64,000 nucleotides of DNA from Epiperipatus broadwayi (taxonomy: Eukaryota; Onychophora; Udeonychophora; Euonychophora; Peripatidae). Every line of letters begins with the position of its first letter. Positions within the stretch are counted from its first letter, which is position 1. A program made the position numbers and the translations under genes. The DNA is taken from contig JAQFVV010012423.1 in NCBI GenBank assembly GCA_028023455.1, forward strand, positions 2,993,273 through 3,057,272. Reading direction: 5' to 3'. The notes under the pieces were generated by a model. That model made no database searches and had not been told where the DNA came from. It was given only the letters and a program-made list of their open reading frames with translations. This document shows, piece after piece, positions 39,196-50,175 of this stretch.

Positions 39196-40560
39196 AACAT
39201 GCTATAGCTATTTTAAGTTGTTTTTCTTTTATTTGACATAACTTTATTATGTACTTTTTTAATGTGTTCTAATATAATCAACAGTTTTTCTCTCTATCCT
39301 TGGGTTAATATTTTCGATTTATTAAGCTTTTTTTTATTTTATTATGATAATGTGTCAGAATCATCTTTGACCGAGTGAATTATTCCCTTTGTTGAAAGTA
39401 AGATGCTGCTATTAAGGCATATTTTAAATTTATAATAATTCCCAATTTTATTATCTTGCAAATCACTTGTTCGAGGGTGGTTCTAATCTTCTTTAATATA
39501 CATATTAATCAAATAGTTTAAAATCTACATTTTATTGATTTTAACCTAATATGAGAGTATATGCGAGGTTAATGATTAAATGTGTCCCCAAATGCATGAT
39601 TGCATAAATAAACCTATGCTTTCTTTTCAAACCTGCAAGCATGCATTTTCCTATTTTTAAATAGTGTGTTCTACTTTAATTACAAAGTTCATCATTGACA
39701 TCGAGAATGTACGGACCCTTTTAAATGAATTTCTGGGAATTTGATTGGGCATTTCTCTTAATCCAAGTAAAACCCATTTAGTATGTTTTATATACCCTAG
39801 TCTACTATTGCTGGTAAATGAATTGGTTGTTGAGGCCACTTTGTTTTGCTTTTCCAAGGATTTTTTCATGGCCAAGTTTATTCTCTTCACTTCCTGCGGT
39901 TCCCAGGCAGAGCGTGTACTCAAATGTCACACCTGGGAATTAAACACAGTCGTCACCCAGTCACTAAGTTTCGGCTGTTCAGGACAACACTTTCCTATGG
40001 GTTAGCGGTGAGCTGCACTCCATAGTCATACCAAATATTTCACTATTGTTTTATTTATATATTTATTTTTACAAAGCATCTGTGACTTAAACGTGTCACA
40101 CCCTCCATCCTTTAAGAAATTCATTACTAGCAATACTGACCTCCCATCTGCTTTAGTTATTATTATCAAATAAATATCTTGATCACATCCCCACTTTATT
40201 GCTTAGTAAGCTTTTGTCCATGCTATTCTTGAAATCAATAAATATTTTATAACACTTAATTTTCAAATATTTTATTCAACTTTTATAATTACTCAAAGCA
40301 CCTCGCACATGTTCCTATCTCTTTAAGCACATTATCATAATACTATTAGCCCAAGGGATAGAATATATAATTTTGCTTTAAAACCTTTTGTCATTTATTG
40401 GAATGTAATGCCAACAATTATTTAATAAGCATCCCTGTCTCATATAAGCAGACAGTGGCATTATATATATATTTTTATATAAATAAATTTTGTGAAATCA
40501 TTTAAAGCTAATTTTGATCTTTTATTTTATTGATTCCTATTACTGTCTCAGTCTATATAT
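39196..40560. repeat. 1.36-kb direct repeat, left copy
   Basis: Begins AACATGCTATAGC and ends CTGTCTCAGTCTATATAT. It matches 45753-47108 throughout, with about 6-7 differences per 100 bases in the first 300. No coding evidence; the frames at 39657-40005 lie on both strands and are not maintained in the other copy. It abuts the AT run before the LINE. Old LTR, satellite unit or long target duplication are the options. Confidence 0.85.
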
Positions 40561-40690
40561 ATATATATATATTGTAACGAAAAATTAATAGCAGCAACAC
40601 CCACAAATAAACCAAACTCCCAGAAACCAAAACAAACAACACCAACGAAAACAGTGAAGAAAATGATACAACATGGGACAACAACAATGA

Positions 40691-41302
40691 TCCTTTTCCA
40701 AAACTTCAAAGCAGTTCCACATTCACAACCCAAGACACCAACAACCCCCAGAACCAGCACAGCAAAACAATGCTAACAACTCAGGACATTACCATGCCAT
40801 ATCCACACATCTCCATCCACAATTCTCATATGCTAATAGCCTTAGGATAACCACTAGGCAATCAACCCAAGCCAAAACTCAAGCAATCCACACACAAACT
40901 ACAGAAGACCCATACAATAAATTCATCCAATTAAGAGACGGGGAACAAGAACAAAATGAACATGCTGACCTGCAACAACCAGTTAACATAGACTACCATT
41001 CTTCAGTAACAGAACGCTTTAATAGAACCATACCAAATCTTCTCTTTCGCTCCTTCACAGAGTACACCAATGAATGTACAAGTATCCTAACAACAACAGA
41101 TATCAACTGCTCTTTATACAAATTCCCAATACTCTCACTCTATGATCTACTCACTGATCACAAGTTCTGGTCACCAGTTTATAAGATACTATTCCACACA
41201 AATAAAAGGTATATTGCAATTCAATTCAAAGACCTAGCAGGAAAGCAACTCTTTGAAACTAAATTCAAACAGTTAGACAACAAATACCTGGTCCACATTA
41301 AC
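40691..41302 (+). other. open extension of ORF1 upstream of its first Met
   Basis: The ORF1 frame stays open back to a TGA at 40688-40690 but has no in-frame ATG before 41303. Its translation (for example FKDLAGKQLFETKFKQLDNK just before the Met) reads as part of the same domain, so the real N terminus lies further up. A second frame near 40630-40790 also reads protein-like, suggesting a frameshift near 40700-40800. ORF1 may therefore be damaged at its start. Confidence 0.6.
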
Positions 41303-42364
41303 ATGAACAAACCACAGATTCTTCAGGGCAGAGTGAGTAACTGTACTGTCAACTTTGAAGAGTCCCACTTGCAACAGGCACTTGCCAATTATGGTACAGT
41401 TGAAGGCTTTAAATACATCCAAGAATCAAGAGCGGAAACAATGGTATTTACCAACACTGCAGTCTTCCGTCTAGTCCTCAAGACAGGAATCCAGCCACTT
41501 ACACTACCAGCAACAGTCAGCAACAACAAGGCTACAATCCTTATCAGCTTCCGGGATATACCCCCATTGTGCTTCAATTGTCGGAACAGAGGACACATAA
41601 TGAAGGAGTGTCCCCTCAATACAAGTGATATAAGCAGTCAGGCATATACAAAAAATCACAACAGCACCATCGAAGACCCCACTGATTCTACACATCCAAT
41701 TAAAACCTACCCAAAACCACAAACAGAAACAAAAAACACACATCAGTCCATACCCACTCCAATGGGAACAAACCATAGCCACACAAGCATCCCAGATACT
41801 GGAAAATCCCTAACCCACCACAGAATGGCAGAGGACTCAAAGCTCACTAGATCGCGGTCATCATCAGAGACCATGATCGAATCAGAAGATGAGGGACCCA
41901 CCAAAACATCTAAAAAACCTTCCAAACCACGCAACCGCAAAAGATCAAGACAAAATAATTCCAGCACACAAGAAAAATCAACTGATGACTCCAGTACCTC
42001 AGACCCAGCCAAAGTGGACCTCAGAACAAAAACTACCAGATCACAGGAATCACGTAAACCATCAGATAAAAAACGGCGAGAAATTCAATCAAGGGAAGAT
42101 GAGACTCTACCAAAATTCAGACCATTTGTAAACTCTATGCTGACAACCACCGAAAATGAGACTCTACCAAAAGTCAGACCGCCTGAAAACCCTATGCTGA
42201 CAACCACAGAAGAAGATACTCTACCAATTTTCAGATCAACGGAAGACCCCATGCCGACAACCACAGAAAATGAAATATTCCTTATCTCATTTCCTGAGTC
42301 AGAGAACCGCCCCTCAGAAAAACCCCTACCAGAAGACACCGCCCCAGAAGATACCTTCACCTAA
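41303..42364 (+). CDS. LINE ORF1, RNA-binding protein with CCHC knuckle
   Basis: 353 codons from the first Met, probably N-terminally incomplete (see 40691-41302). Residues 1-85 look like a compact fold of the RRM-like kind common in LINE ORF1 proteins. Cys90, Cys93, His98 and Cys103 form one retroviral-type zinc knuckle. The rest is a basic, Ser/Thr-rich linker (KPRNRKRSRQ near residue 210) and three repeats of about 20 residues (ETLPKxRP...MLTTTEN) near the end. Such proteins bind LINE RNA to form the transposition particle. The stop is followed after 26 bases by ORF2. Six other frames overlapping here are shadows. Confidence 0.8.
   Translation: MNKPQILQGRVSNCTVNFEESHLQQALANYGTVEGFKYIQESRAETMVFTNTAVFRLVLKTGIQPLTLPATVSNNKATILISFRDIPPLCFNCRNRGHIMKECPLNTSDISSQAYTKNHNSTIEDPTDSTHPIKTYPKPQTETKNTHQSIPTPMGTNHSHTSIPDTGKSLTHHRMAEDSKLTRSRSSSETMIESEDEGPTKTSKKPSKPRNRKRSRQNNSSTQEKSTDDSSTSDPAKVDLRTKTTRSQESRKPSDKKRREIQSREDETLPKFRPFVNSMLTTTENETLPKVRPPENPMLTTTEEDTLPIFRSTEDPMPTTTENEIFLISFPESENRPSEKPLPEDTAPEDTFT
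42105..42280 (+). repeat. 60-bp minisatellite inside ORF1
   Basis: Three in-frame units of about 57-60 bases, each starting near GAGACTCTACC and including CTATGCTGACAACCAC. They encode the ETLPKxRP...MLTTTEN repeats. Unit number could vary between copies of the element. Confidence 0.8.
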
Positions 42365-42390
42365 AAAAAAAAAAAAAAACTCACCACACC

Positions 42391-45300
42391 ATGACTATTA
42401 CAATCACAGCAGTAAATATCAGAGGCTTAAACTCCAAAGAAAGAGTTGAAGCACTTCACAGATGGTTCATTAAACATCAACCAGATATCCTCTGTCTCTC
42501 CGAAACAAAACTACACACACAGTCTGGCCCACACATCATGAAACTAAACTCACTGGGCTACTTTCACTACTCCATAGCCCAAACTCCAGGATCCGGAGTG
42601 GCCATACTAATTAACAAATTATCTCCCATAACCTTCTTCAAAATACTATACATAGACAACCACTGTCTCATAGCCATCCTTCAGTACAACAATTGTACCA
42701 TCAACTTATGCAACATATACATGACAAAGGCTCCTGACAACATCCGCAGAATTATTCACACAATAAATGCGACACTTCGAACCAACCCATTTCCTTCCAT
42801 CCTGATAGGAGACTTCAACCACTCCTATGAAACCTTCCAGTCTAACTACCTCCCATTAATCAATCTAAAGCTAATGAGTGCACGAAACCTGCTCCCTGAG
42901 ACAGCATTTTCATTCTACACAACTAAATATAAGTCCCTCATCGACTTAACCTTTTTTTCACCAAACTTACTGCCTACCACTCAAGCCAGACTCTGGCCAG
43001 TGGTTTTTTCAGACCACCTATTACAAGAGATAAAACTTCAGGTTTCCTCAAGCTCCCCAGACCCAAACAACCACCAAAGAACAATAAGACTCATAACCAG
43101 GGAAACTACACCAGCCTGCCTGTTCTCAGAAGCCTACATACAATTCCATCAAACAAACATACTCTCCAGGCCAATCACAGAGGCATGGCCTCTATTCACA
43201 AAAACACTACAGAAACTAATAACCACCTACTCTTTCCGAAGACCAGGACCCCTGAAACTTTTAAACAGCTTAGACAACATTGCAGATACCCTCAAGCACC
43301 TAACACTGGAAGGACAAAACATAGAAACAATCTTACAACTAAAGACTAAATATAGGACCACCCAAAAGATTCTAGCAGAACACATAGCAACAAAAAGAGC
43401 CCGGAGCTACCTGGTACATCAACACTGCTGGACCAGAGGATACATCAGATGGGCCTTAGGATCAGGAAAGAATAGAAAAGGCCCAAGTGACATCACCATA
43501 GATGGTAAACAATACATTGGCCCTGCAATGCTAGGTAAACTCCAAGAACATTTCAAAAAAAAGTTTCAAAACCAAATCACACCCAGTGACAGAAGAACTT
43601 TCAAAATAAATCCAGACAACACTCATGACATTACCCATGCTACAATCCAAAAAAAATTAAATGCAATGCCAGACAAAATACATCCTGGACTACATGGCAT
43701 CCCGAAGTTCATTCTACTCCACCTGAGCAATTATACCATCCCAATCATCAAGAAAATGATTGATCTACTCAGCAGTGGAACTTGCCAACTTGAATTTCTA
43801 TACCCGATCGCAATGGTGCCACTACTTAAAAAGAGTGATGCTGCAACTGAACTGCAAAACCTAAGGCCTATCTCAATGATCCCACTCATGATCAAGATAA
43901 TTGAGTCTATAATCAAAGACAAAATGCAAGACAATGTCCTCAAGCACATCTCAAAATACCAGTTTGCTAAGAAGGGTGCAGCCACATCAGATGCAATAAG
44001 CCGCTTCCGTCTAGTAATAGACCAAGTGCGCACAAAAAGGTCCAAGCCAGTTGCCATTCAACTCGACATCGCAGGGGCATTCGACTCGGTACGCATTGAT
44101 GTGCTAATTAAAACACTTGAACAATACCAAGTACCTCAACCTCTTCTACAAATCATAGAGAACCTTTTAAACAACCGGGAAATTTTCCTCACGCTAGATG
44201 GACGCATAGCTCCGGGATTCAAACCAAGTTTATCCATCCCACAGGGATCCCCATTGAGCACGCTGTTATTCACAGCTTACATAAACCCTCTCCTACTCCA
44301 AATAGAAAACACACTTCCAGGCATCCAAGTAGATTACATCAATGAAAATATAAAACACATTTCCTACATGGACGATGTTGTCGTCTTTCTTCCCTCCATC
44401 GACCACCTTAACAACCTAGTAGACATACTTGACAGTTACGCAACAATGCATGGCCTCACATTCAACAACGAGAAGTCAGCAATATGGTCATTACTCACAG
44501 GAAAACAAATTCCAGCCATGTTCAATGCCCAACCACAGAAGTTCTTGGGATTCCCTGTAGCAAAGTCCTACTCACTCATGAGACAGGAAATCCAAAACTC
44601 ACTGCTGGGAAAAACACAAACCACAATAGCATCAATATCAAAAATTTACTTGTCCCTCTTTGGAAAGGTCGCATTACTAAATGCCATCCTGCTTCCCAAA
44701 ATAACCTACTACCTTACTGGATTCAACCCCACCAAAGGATTCATAAACAAAATAAACTCGGCATGCACCAAACTTTGCTGGGGAGGAAAAGTCGCAGCCA
44801 TCAGTATCAAGACAATGCATAACCCCAGGAGAGAGAATGGTCTCTCACTCCACTCCATTGAAACAGTCAACCTACAAAGAACACACAATGTGCTTCACAA
44901 ACTTTTTAAGGACAATGATGCCATTGAATGCCCACTACCTGTCGAGCCCACAGATAGGCCACCACCCTCTAAACAAAACAACTGGCTTCGACAATCAGTG
45001 ACTCTAATCCTGAACCATCTTTCAGCCAATGCAAGCCTATTCACAAGAAAACTCACATATTGGGAGATCTTCAATATTACACACCGCAAGAGTTCCACTA
45101 TCTCTGCCTACCTCCATATTACCAACCAAAGACTCATCAAGCTAACGAAACACTGGCACCTTCCCCCAAAGTATGTTGACTTCCTCATTAAAGTAAATCT
45201 GGAAGCCCTTCCCACAAATGCCTTTCTCTACTATAAGAGAGGCTTCAAAAATCTAGCAAGCACATGCGCACTCTGCCAGAGAGAAGATGAAACCACCAAC

Positions 45301-45627
45301 CACACGCTAACGAACTGCCCAAGTCTACAAAAGCTCCAATCAGCAATACGGAACCGATTCAAGAACCAAACCCACAATTCTTTGTCTCTGACCAATGTGA
45401 TAGAACAAGGAACTTATGCACATCTTAGACTGGCAACATTTGTGAACTTTACAATCTGGTCTCTTCGATGTAAGCTGGTCATAAGCAAGTCTGAATACCC
45501 AAACATTGAGACAGCCTTCTATCATATGCTGAATAAAACTCGCAAAACAGACTTTTCCACAGCCTACCTTAACATTGCAGAAAACACATGGGCCCTAGTT
45601 GATCTACCCAGTGAAGAAGTACTCTAA
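42391..45627 (+). CDS. LINE ORF2, APE endonuclease and reverse transcriptase
   Basis: 1078 codons, uninterrupted. The N-terminal APE-type endonuclease has Asn9 (NIRGLN), Glu38 (LSETK), Asp141 and Asn143 (GDFN), Asp185 and Ser207-Asp208-His209 (SDH), so its active site looks complete. The reverse transcriptase has Asp559 in LDIAGAFDS (motif A), IPQGSPLS (motif B) and Tyr659-Met-Asp-Asp662 (motif C). Cys959, Cys962, His971 and Cys976 make the C-terminal CCHC. It would nick target DNA and copy LINE RNA in place. The start fits the usual position just before the endonuclease's first strand. All key residues are present, so the protein may be functional. Confidence 0.92.
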   Translation: MTITITAVNIRGLNSKERVEALHRWFIKHQPDILCLSETKLHTQSGPHIMKLNSLGYFHYSIAQTPGSGVAILINKLSPITFFKILYIDNHCLIAILQYNNCTINLCNIYMTKAPDNIRRIIHTINATLRTNPFPSILIGDFNHSYETFQSNYLPLINLKLMSARNLLPETAFSFYTTKYKSLIDLTFFSPNLLPTTQARLWPVVFSDHLLQEIKLQVSSSSPDPNNHQRTIRLITRETTPACLFSEAYIQFHQTNILSRPITEAWPLFTKTLQKLITTYSFRRPGPLKLLNSLDNIADTLKHLTLEGQNIETILQLKTKYRTTQKILAEHIATKRARSYLVHQHCWTRGYIRWALGSGKNRKGPSDITIDGKQYIGPAMLGKLQEHFKKKFQNQITPSDRRTFKINPDNTHDITHATIQKKLNAMPDKIHPGLHGIPKFILLHLSNYTIPIIKKMIDLLSSGTCQLEFLYPIAMVPLLKKSDAATELQNLRPISMIPLMIKIIESIIKDKMQDNVLKHISKYQFAKKGAATSDAISRFRLVIDQVRTKRSKPVAIQLDIAGAFDSVRIDVLIKTLEQYQVPQPLLQIIENLLNNREIFLTLDGRIAPGFKPSLSIPQGSPLSTLLFTAYINPLLLQIENTLPGIQVDYINENIKHISYMDDVVVFLPSIDHLNNLVDILDSYATMHGLTFNNEKSAIWSLLTGKQIPAMFNAQPQKFLGFPVAKSYSLMRQEIQNSLLGKTQTTIASISKIYLSLFGKVALLNAILLPKITYYLTGFNPTKGFINKINSACTKLCWGGKVAAISIKTMHNPRRENGLSLHSIETVNLQRTHNVLHKLFKDNDAIECPLPVEPTDRPPPSKQNNWLRQSVTLILNHLSANASLFTRKLTYWEIFNITHRKSSTISAYLHITNQRLIKLTKHWHLPPKYVDFLIKVNLEALPTNAFLYYKRGFKNLASTCALCQREDETTNHTLTNCPSLQKLQSAIRNRFKNQTHNSLSLTNVIEQGTYAHLRLATFVNFTIWSLRCKLVISKSEYPNIETAFYHMLNKTRKTDFSTAYLNIAENTWALVDLPSEEVL

Positions 45628-45737
45628 GATTACGCCTGAACACAACACCACAGAACTCTATAATACATGCATATAAATCATTGTAATAATCTGTATAATC
45701 CATAGTAACAATATGTAAAACCATTGTATAATTCCTC

Positions 45738-45743
45738 AATAAA
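45738..45743 (+). terminator. polyadenylation signal of the LINE
   Basis: AATAAA 111 bases after the ORF2 stop and 9 bases before the right direct repeat begins. Confidence 0.6.
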
Positions 45744-45752
45744 GTTTGAAAG

Positions 45753-47108
45753 AACATGCTATAGCTATTTTAAATTGTTTTTCTTTTATTTTACATAACT
45801 TTATTATGTACTTCTTTAACGTGTTCAAATATAATCAACAGTTTTGCTCTCTATCCTTGAGTTAATATTTTCTATTTATAAAGCTTTCTTTTATTTTATT
45901 ATGATAATGTGTCAGAATCGTCTTTGACCGAGTGAATTATTCCCTTCGTTCAAAGTAAGATGCTGCTATTAAGGCATATTTTAAATTTATAAAGAATTCC
46001 CAATTTTATTATCTCACAAATCACTCGTTCGAGGGCAATTCCTCTTCTTTAATATACATAATAATCAAATAGTTTAAAATCTACATTTTATTGATTTTAA
46101 CCTAATATGAGTGTATGTGCGATGTCAATGATTAAATGTGTCCCCAAATGCATGATTGCGTAAATAAACCTATGTTTACTTTTCAAACCCGCAAGCATGC
46201 ATTTTCCTATTTTAAATACTGTGTTCTACTTTGATTACAAAGTTCATCATTGATATCGAGAATGTGCGGACCCTTTTAAATGAATTTCTGGGATTTTTGA
46301 TTGGGCATTTCTCTTAATCCAAGTAAAACCCATTTAGTATGTTTTATATACATTAGTCTAGTATTGCTGGTAAATGAACTGGTTGTTGAGACCACTTTGT
46401 TTTGCTTTCCAAGGATTTTACACGGCCAAGTCCATTCTCTCTTCGCTTCCTGCGAATCTCAGGCAGAGTGTGTACACAAATGTCACACCTGGGAATTAAA
46501 TGCAGTCGTCACCCAGTCGCTAAGTTTCAGCTGTTCATGACAACACTTTCCTACGGATTAGCAGCAATCTGCCCTCCATAGTCATTCCAACTATTGTTTT
46601 ATTTCTATATTTATTTTTACAAAGCATTTGTGACTTAAACGTGTCACACCCTCCAACTTTAATAAATTCATTATTAGTGAATACTGGCCTCCCATCTTCC
46701 TCCAATTATAATTCTAAAATAAATGCCTTGATCACATCCCCACTTTATTGCTTAGTAAGCTTTTGTCTGCGCTATTATCGAAATCAATAAATATTATATA
46801 ACCCATAATATCAAATATTTTATTAAACTTTTATAATTACTCAAAGCACCTTGCATATGTTCCCATCTCTTTAAGCACATTATCGTAATGCTATTAGCCC
46901 GAGGAATAGAATATATAATTTTGCTTTAAAACCCTTTTGTCATTTATTGGAATGTAATGCCAACAATTATTTAATACGCATCCTTGTCTCATATAAGCAG
47001 ACAGTGGCGTTATATATATATTTCTATATAAATAAATTTTGAAATCATTTAAAACTAATTTTGATCTTTTATTTTATTGATTCCTATCACTGTCTCGGTC
47101 TATATATC
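45753..47108. repeat. 1.36-kb direct repeat, right copy
   Basis: Starts AACATGCTATAGC immediately after the LINE and ends CTGTCTCGGTCTATATAT. Full-length counterpart of 39196-40560 in the same orientation. Confidence 0.85.
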
Positions 47109-47394
47109 TATTTTCTACATTTCTTTTGTACATTCATAGACGTTAATTAGCAACCCAAACTTATCTTAGTATAGAGTCTTTTTGTTTCTCCCTGACCACC
47201 AGGCATTGGTCAAAGGTTATACTAGTAGTAGCATTATCATGTAGGTGGTGCTGTGAAATTTGGACTTTAGATTCGAACTTAGTATATCTAGAAGGCAACC
47301 CCTCCTAGGATGTTCAGTTTTGTGTGTGGGGTTTGAATTCTGCAGTGTGTTAGCGAGATATATGATTCTGACTGTTACAGTAAATGTAGTATGA
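47109..47394. other. no recognised feature
   Basis: Moderately AT-rich. It may contain more of the diverged LTR that follows, but I cannot align it. Confidence 0.4.
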
Positions 47395-48165
47395 GGTTCG
47401 CTATGTGCAGAATCACTGTATACACCGTGAAAACCCTTTTGCCTATGGATGGGATTGTAAGTCGGCAAAAAGGACCGCAGTCCCTTCCTATGGAGTTTTT
47501 ATTTTATTGTTCTTTTTGCCATTCAGATGCAACATTCCTGTATTGGACAAGAGTCAATGTCTTCTCTAACTATACTGTTCAGATGTACATTCCTGACAGT
47601 ATAGTATATTTAGGGCTGTTTTATTTTCATGCTACATTGAATACATTAATGTATCAGTTGGATTGATGCTGTTTTGACTGCGAACTTTTGGCCTAAGGTT
47701 AAATAAGGGATAGAATTTTTTTTTTCAAATGCAGATCTATGTAGTCTATTAATACTCAACGATCTTAATAAAAATATTAAATTCATTCATACTCAACAAT
47801 CTTAAAATAATAATTTAAATTAAAAATTAATATTAAAATCTAAATAATAAATGTTATTCCTCAAAATTAAAATGATTCGATTATATATGTGTGTAAATAA
47901 ATATTGTTTGTGTATTAATTACTGGCAGTGGTTTTTATTTTTTTATATTTAAGATATAAATTAAAGATATAGATTATTATCTCTGCATCTCCACTGAGCT
48001 AGTGACAATGGGCTAATGGTCTAAATATAAAATAAAGTGGGATCTTAACAGCGCGTATCTGCCTACTTTATAAATTTTTCTAGGTTCGAATGCCTAGATG
48101 GCACCCTTGTAGTGCAGATTACGGTAAGATTCAATCTTCACTTTCTTTCGGATTGTTATAATATA
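47395..48165 (+). mobile_element. decayed inverted fragment of the 2.2-kb LTR
   Basis: Reads as the reverse complement of about 26040-24946, with many changes and deletions. The words GCCTATGGATGG, TAAGTCGG, CCTAAGGTTAAATAAGGGATAGA and the terminal GCCTAGATGGC lie in order. It ends in an AT run. So the LTR family has older members here in the opposite orientation. Confidence 0.7.
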
Positions 48166-49881
48166 TATATATCCAGGTAAGAGTTTAATCCATTAAGCAT
48201 TACTTTGAGTTTAATTCCCAAAATTATAATTAAAAATGTACTACAAGATTGCAAAATTATTTAAATCTGGGCCAAATATAGTATTACCATCACTGATTAA
48301 GAAAAACAACAACTTAAGAATGATGGTTTACTAATCACATCCAAGCCCTGAAAAATATCACATGCACAAAGGGAAGAGGTAGTCATTACTCTTCACAAAA
48401 TGCTGAAGAGAGAGTCATGCTTCATTTGTGCAGTGATCATTAGATTGCACTCAACAGAAATCAGAAAAATGATGCTTAACATTGTCAAGTGTAAGATTGA
48501 TTCTGACAATGACACAAAACTTCCATTTTACAGAACTAGTTCCATTGATGGATTGCCATCAGATCCACAATTGAATTTCCATCAGATTTTGGTTGATGCT
48601 GAGTTAGGTACTGTTTTGACACTGATCTCGCACCTTGGGTTATTTAAATGTGAATTCATTACTATTTAATAGCAATATATTCTAGATAAAGGTGGATTCA
48701 TTCCTATGGTGAATTAAAGGACAGTTCCATAATTCAACAATATATTAATTATTGGAAAATTAATAATGGAGCTTTGGAGAAATTAAATAAATTTAGAAAC
48801 AAGTTTATCTTGAGTAAATATAAATGAAATATTCAACAAACTAATTTTCTGAATTTCTAAGTCAATTACGATACCTCAACATCCATAAACATAGTAAAAA
48901 CTTTTTTGAAATTTTTTTTTTTGAATTTTTTTCTAAAGTCCTATATGAAGATATTTTTACAATTTTCCATACAAAACACAAAAACGGTAGTGATGAATAA
49001 CCAAGGAAAAATAATTTAAATGGCTTAAAAAACTTATTTATCTTTGATATTATAATAGTGAGAAAATAACTTTAATGACTGATGTTTCAATATATGAGAT
49101 CAGCATTGTTCTAATATATTTATGCATATGGAAATGTTGGACCTAATTGCATACTGGATTCTTTCCTATACTGAGAATTCAAAGGTATGCTAATTTTACT
49201 TTCATTATTTATATGAGATTGATTTGAATATTTTGTCTATATTTTCAAGATCTAAGTTCTTTCAGAAAATTTATTAGATCATAATTTTATATTAACACAC
49301 TAGAAGAATGGATGCTTTATCACAGGTACTGATATGAATAACTTCAGCAAAAAGAGGTCATGGAAAATTATACTGATATCTTCAAGTTACAAGTAATCAA
49401 AATCAATATTGCTTCAATCTGGGATTAGTAGGATCTAGATTACAAACATCTAAAGTAGAATGAATAAGGTTGATTTTCAAGTTGTACCAATAATCTTAAT
49501 TGTTCTGAAAAAAGCACAGAAAATTGTTCGATGATAAGATTATCTCTTTCTAATATTGAAATCACATATTAGTTTTGATTTATGAAGGTCATCAAAAGAT
49601 TATATAAGTTAAGAAACTGCTAAACATGGTAAACAAGCATCTCAAAAATTATATCAGATGTGATTGATGTCAATATAAAGCTCAATTGCTCCTCAAAGAA
49701 TTATTCCATAGACTATGCTAATAAACGTTGAGAAAAAGTCCATCTGAATCACATGGAGACAATTCAAGAGATCTTAACTGCAGTGTTTTTTATTACATTT
49801 GAATTAACTACAAACTTGTTGCAATTCATTTATTACCTCTGCAATATTACCCAGAATTCAATGATTCGACTTAATAAAAGG
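48166..49881. other. no recognised gene
   Basis: An 89-codon plus frame at 48400-48669 contains LPFYRTSSIDGLPSDPQLNF and is less AT-driven than most, perhaps a mobile-element remnant, but I do not recognise it. The rest is AT-rich. Confidence 0.35.
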
Positions 49882-50093
49882 CTTTATAATAATAATGTTA
49901 ACATATCCACTTCATATGTGATACTTTACAGTCATTCAGATCAGCATATAATTCTTAGTAATAGAGAAGTTCTCAGTTAATGAGTTTCTTTATAATAATA
50001 ATGTTAACATATCCACTTAATATGTGATATTTCACAGTCATTCAGATCAGCATATAATTCTTAGTAATAGAGAAGTTCTCAGTTAATGAGTTA
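49882..50093. repeat. 106-bp tandem duplication
   Basis: 49882-49987 is repeated at 49988-50093 with very few changes. A 30-bp duplication follows at 50115-50175. Confidence 0.85.
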
Positions 50094-50114
50094 TATGATG
50101 GATAATCTTTTGAT

Positions 50115-50175
50115 ATTAGTAACTAACCTTTCAAATATAACTAAATTAGTAACTAACCTTTCAAATATAACTAAA
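50115..50175. repeat. 30-bp tandem duplication
   Basis: Two copies of a unit containing AGTAACTAACCTTTC. Confidence 0.9.

Larger units (their letters stand above)
40573..45751 (+). mobile_element. two-ORF LINE (Tx1/L1-like), nearly intact
   Basis: It starts TGTAACGAAAAATT directly after an AT run and ends after AATAAA (45738-45743). It is clearly less AT-rich than its flanks, with a C/A-rich coding strand. ORF1 has a CCHC knuckle and ORF2 an APE endonuclease, reverse transcriptase and a C-terminal CCHC. It has no poly-A tail and sits exactly between two 1.36-kb direct repeats. Clade placement is by general layout only. Confidence 0.85.

Noticed and set aside
39657-40005. Overlapping 88- and 86-codon frames in the left direct repeat, with a partial match in the right one
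   Set aside because: Similarity follows from the DNA repeat itself; frameshifts break it between copies and there are no protein motifs.
41389-45757. Many antisense and shifted frames over the LINE
   Set aside because: Shadows of ORF1 and ORF2, whose motifs fix the real frames.
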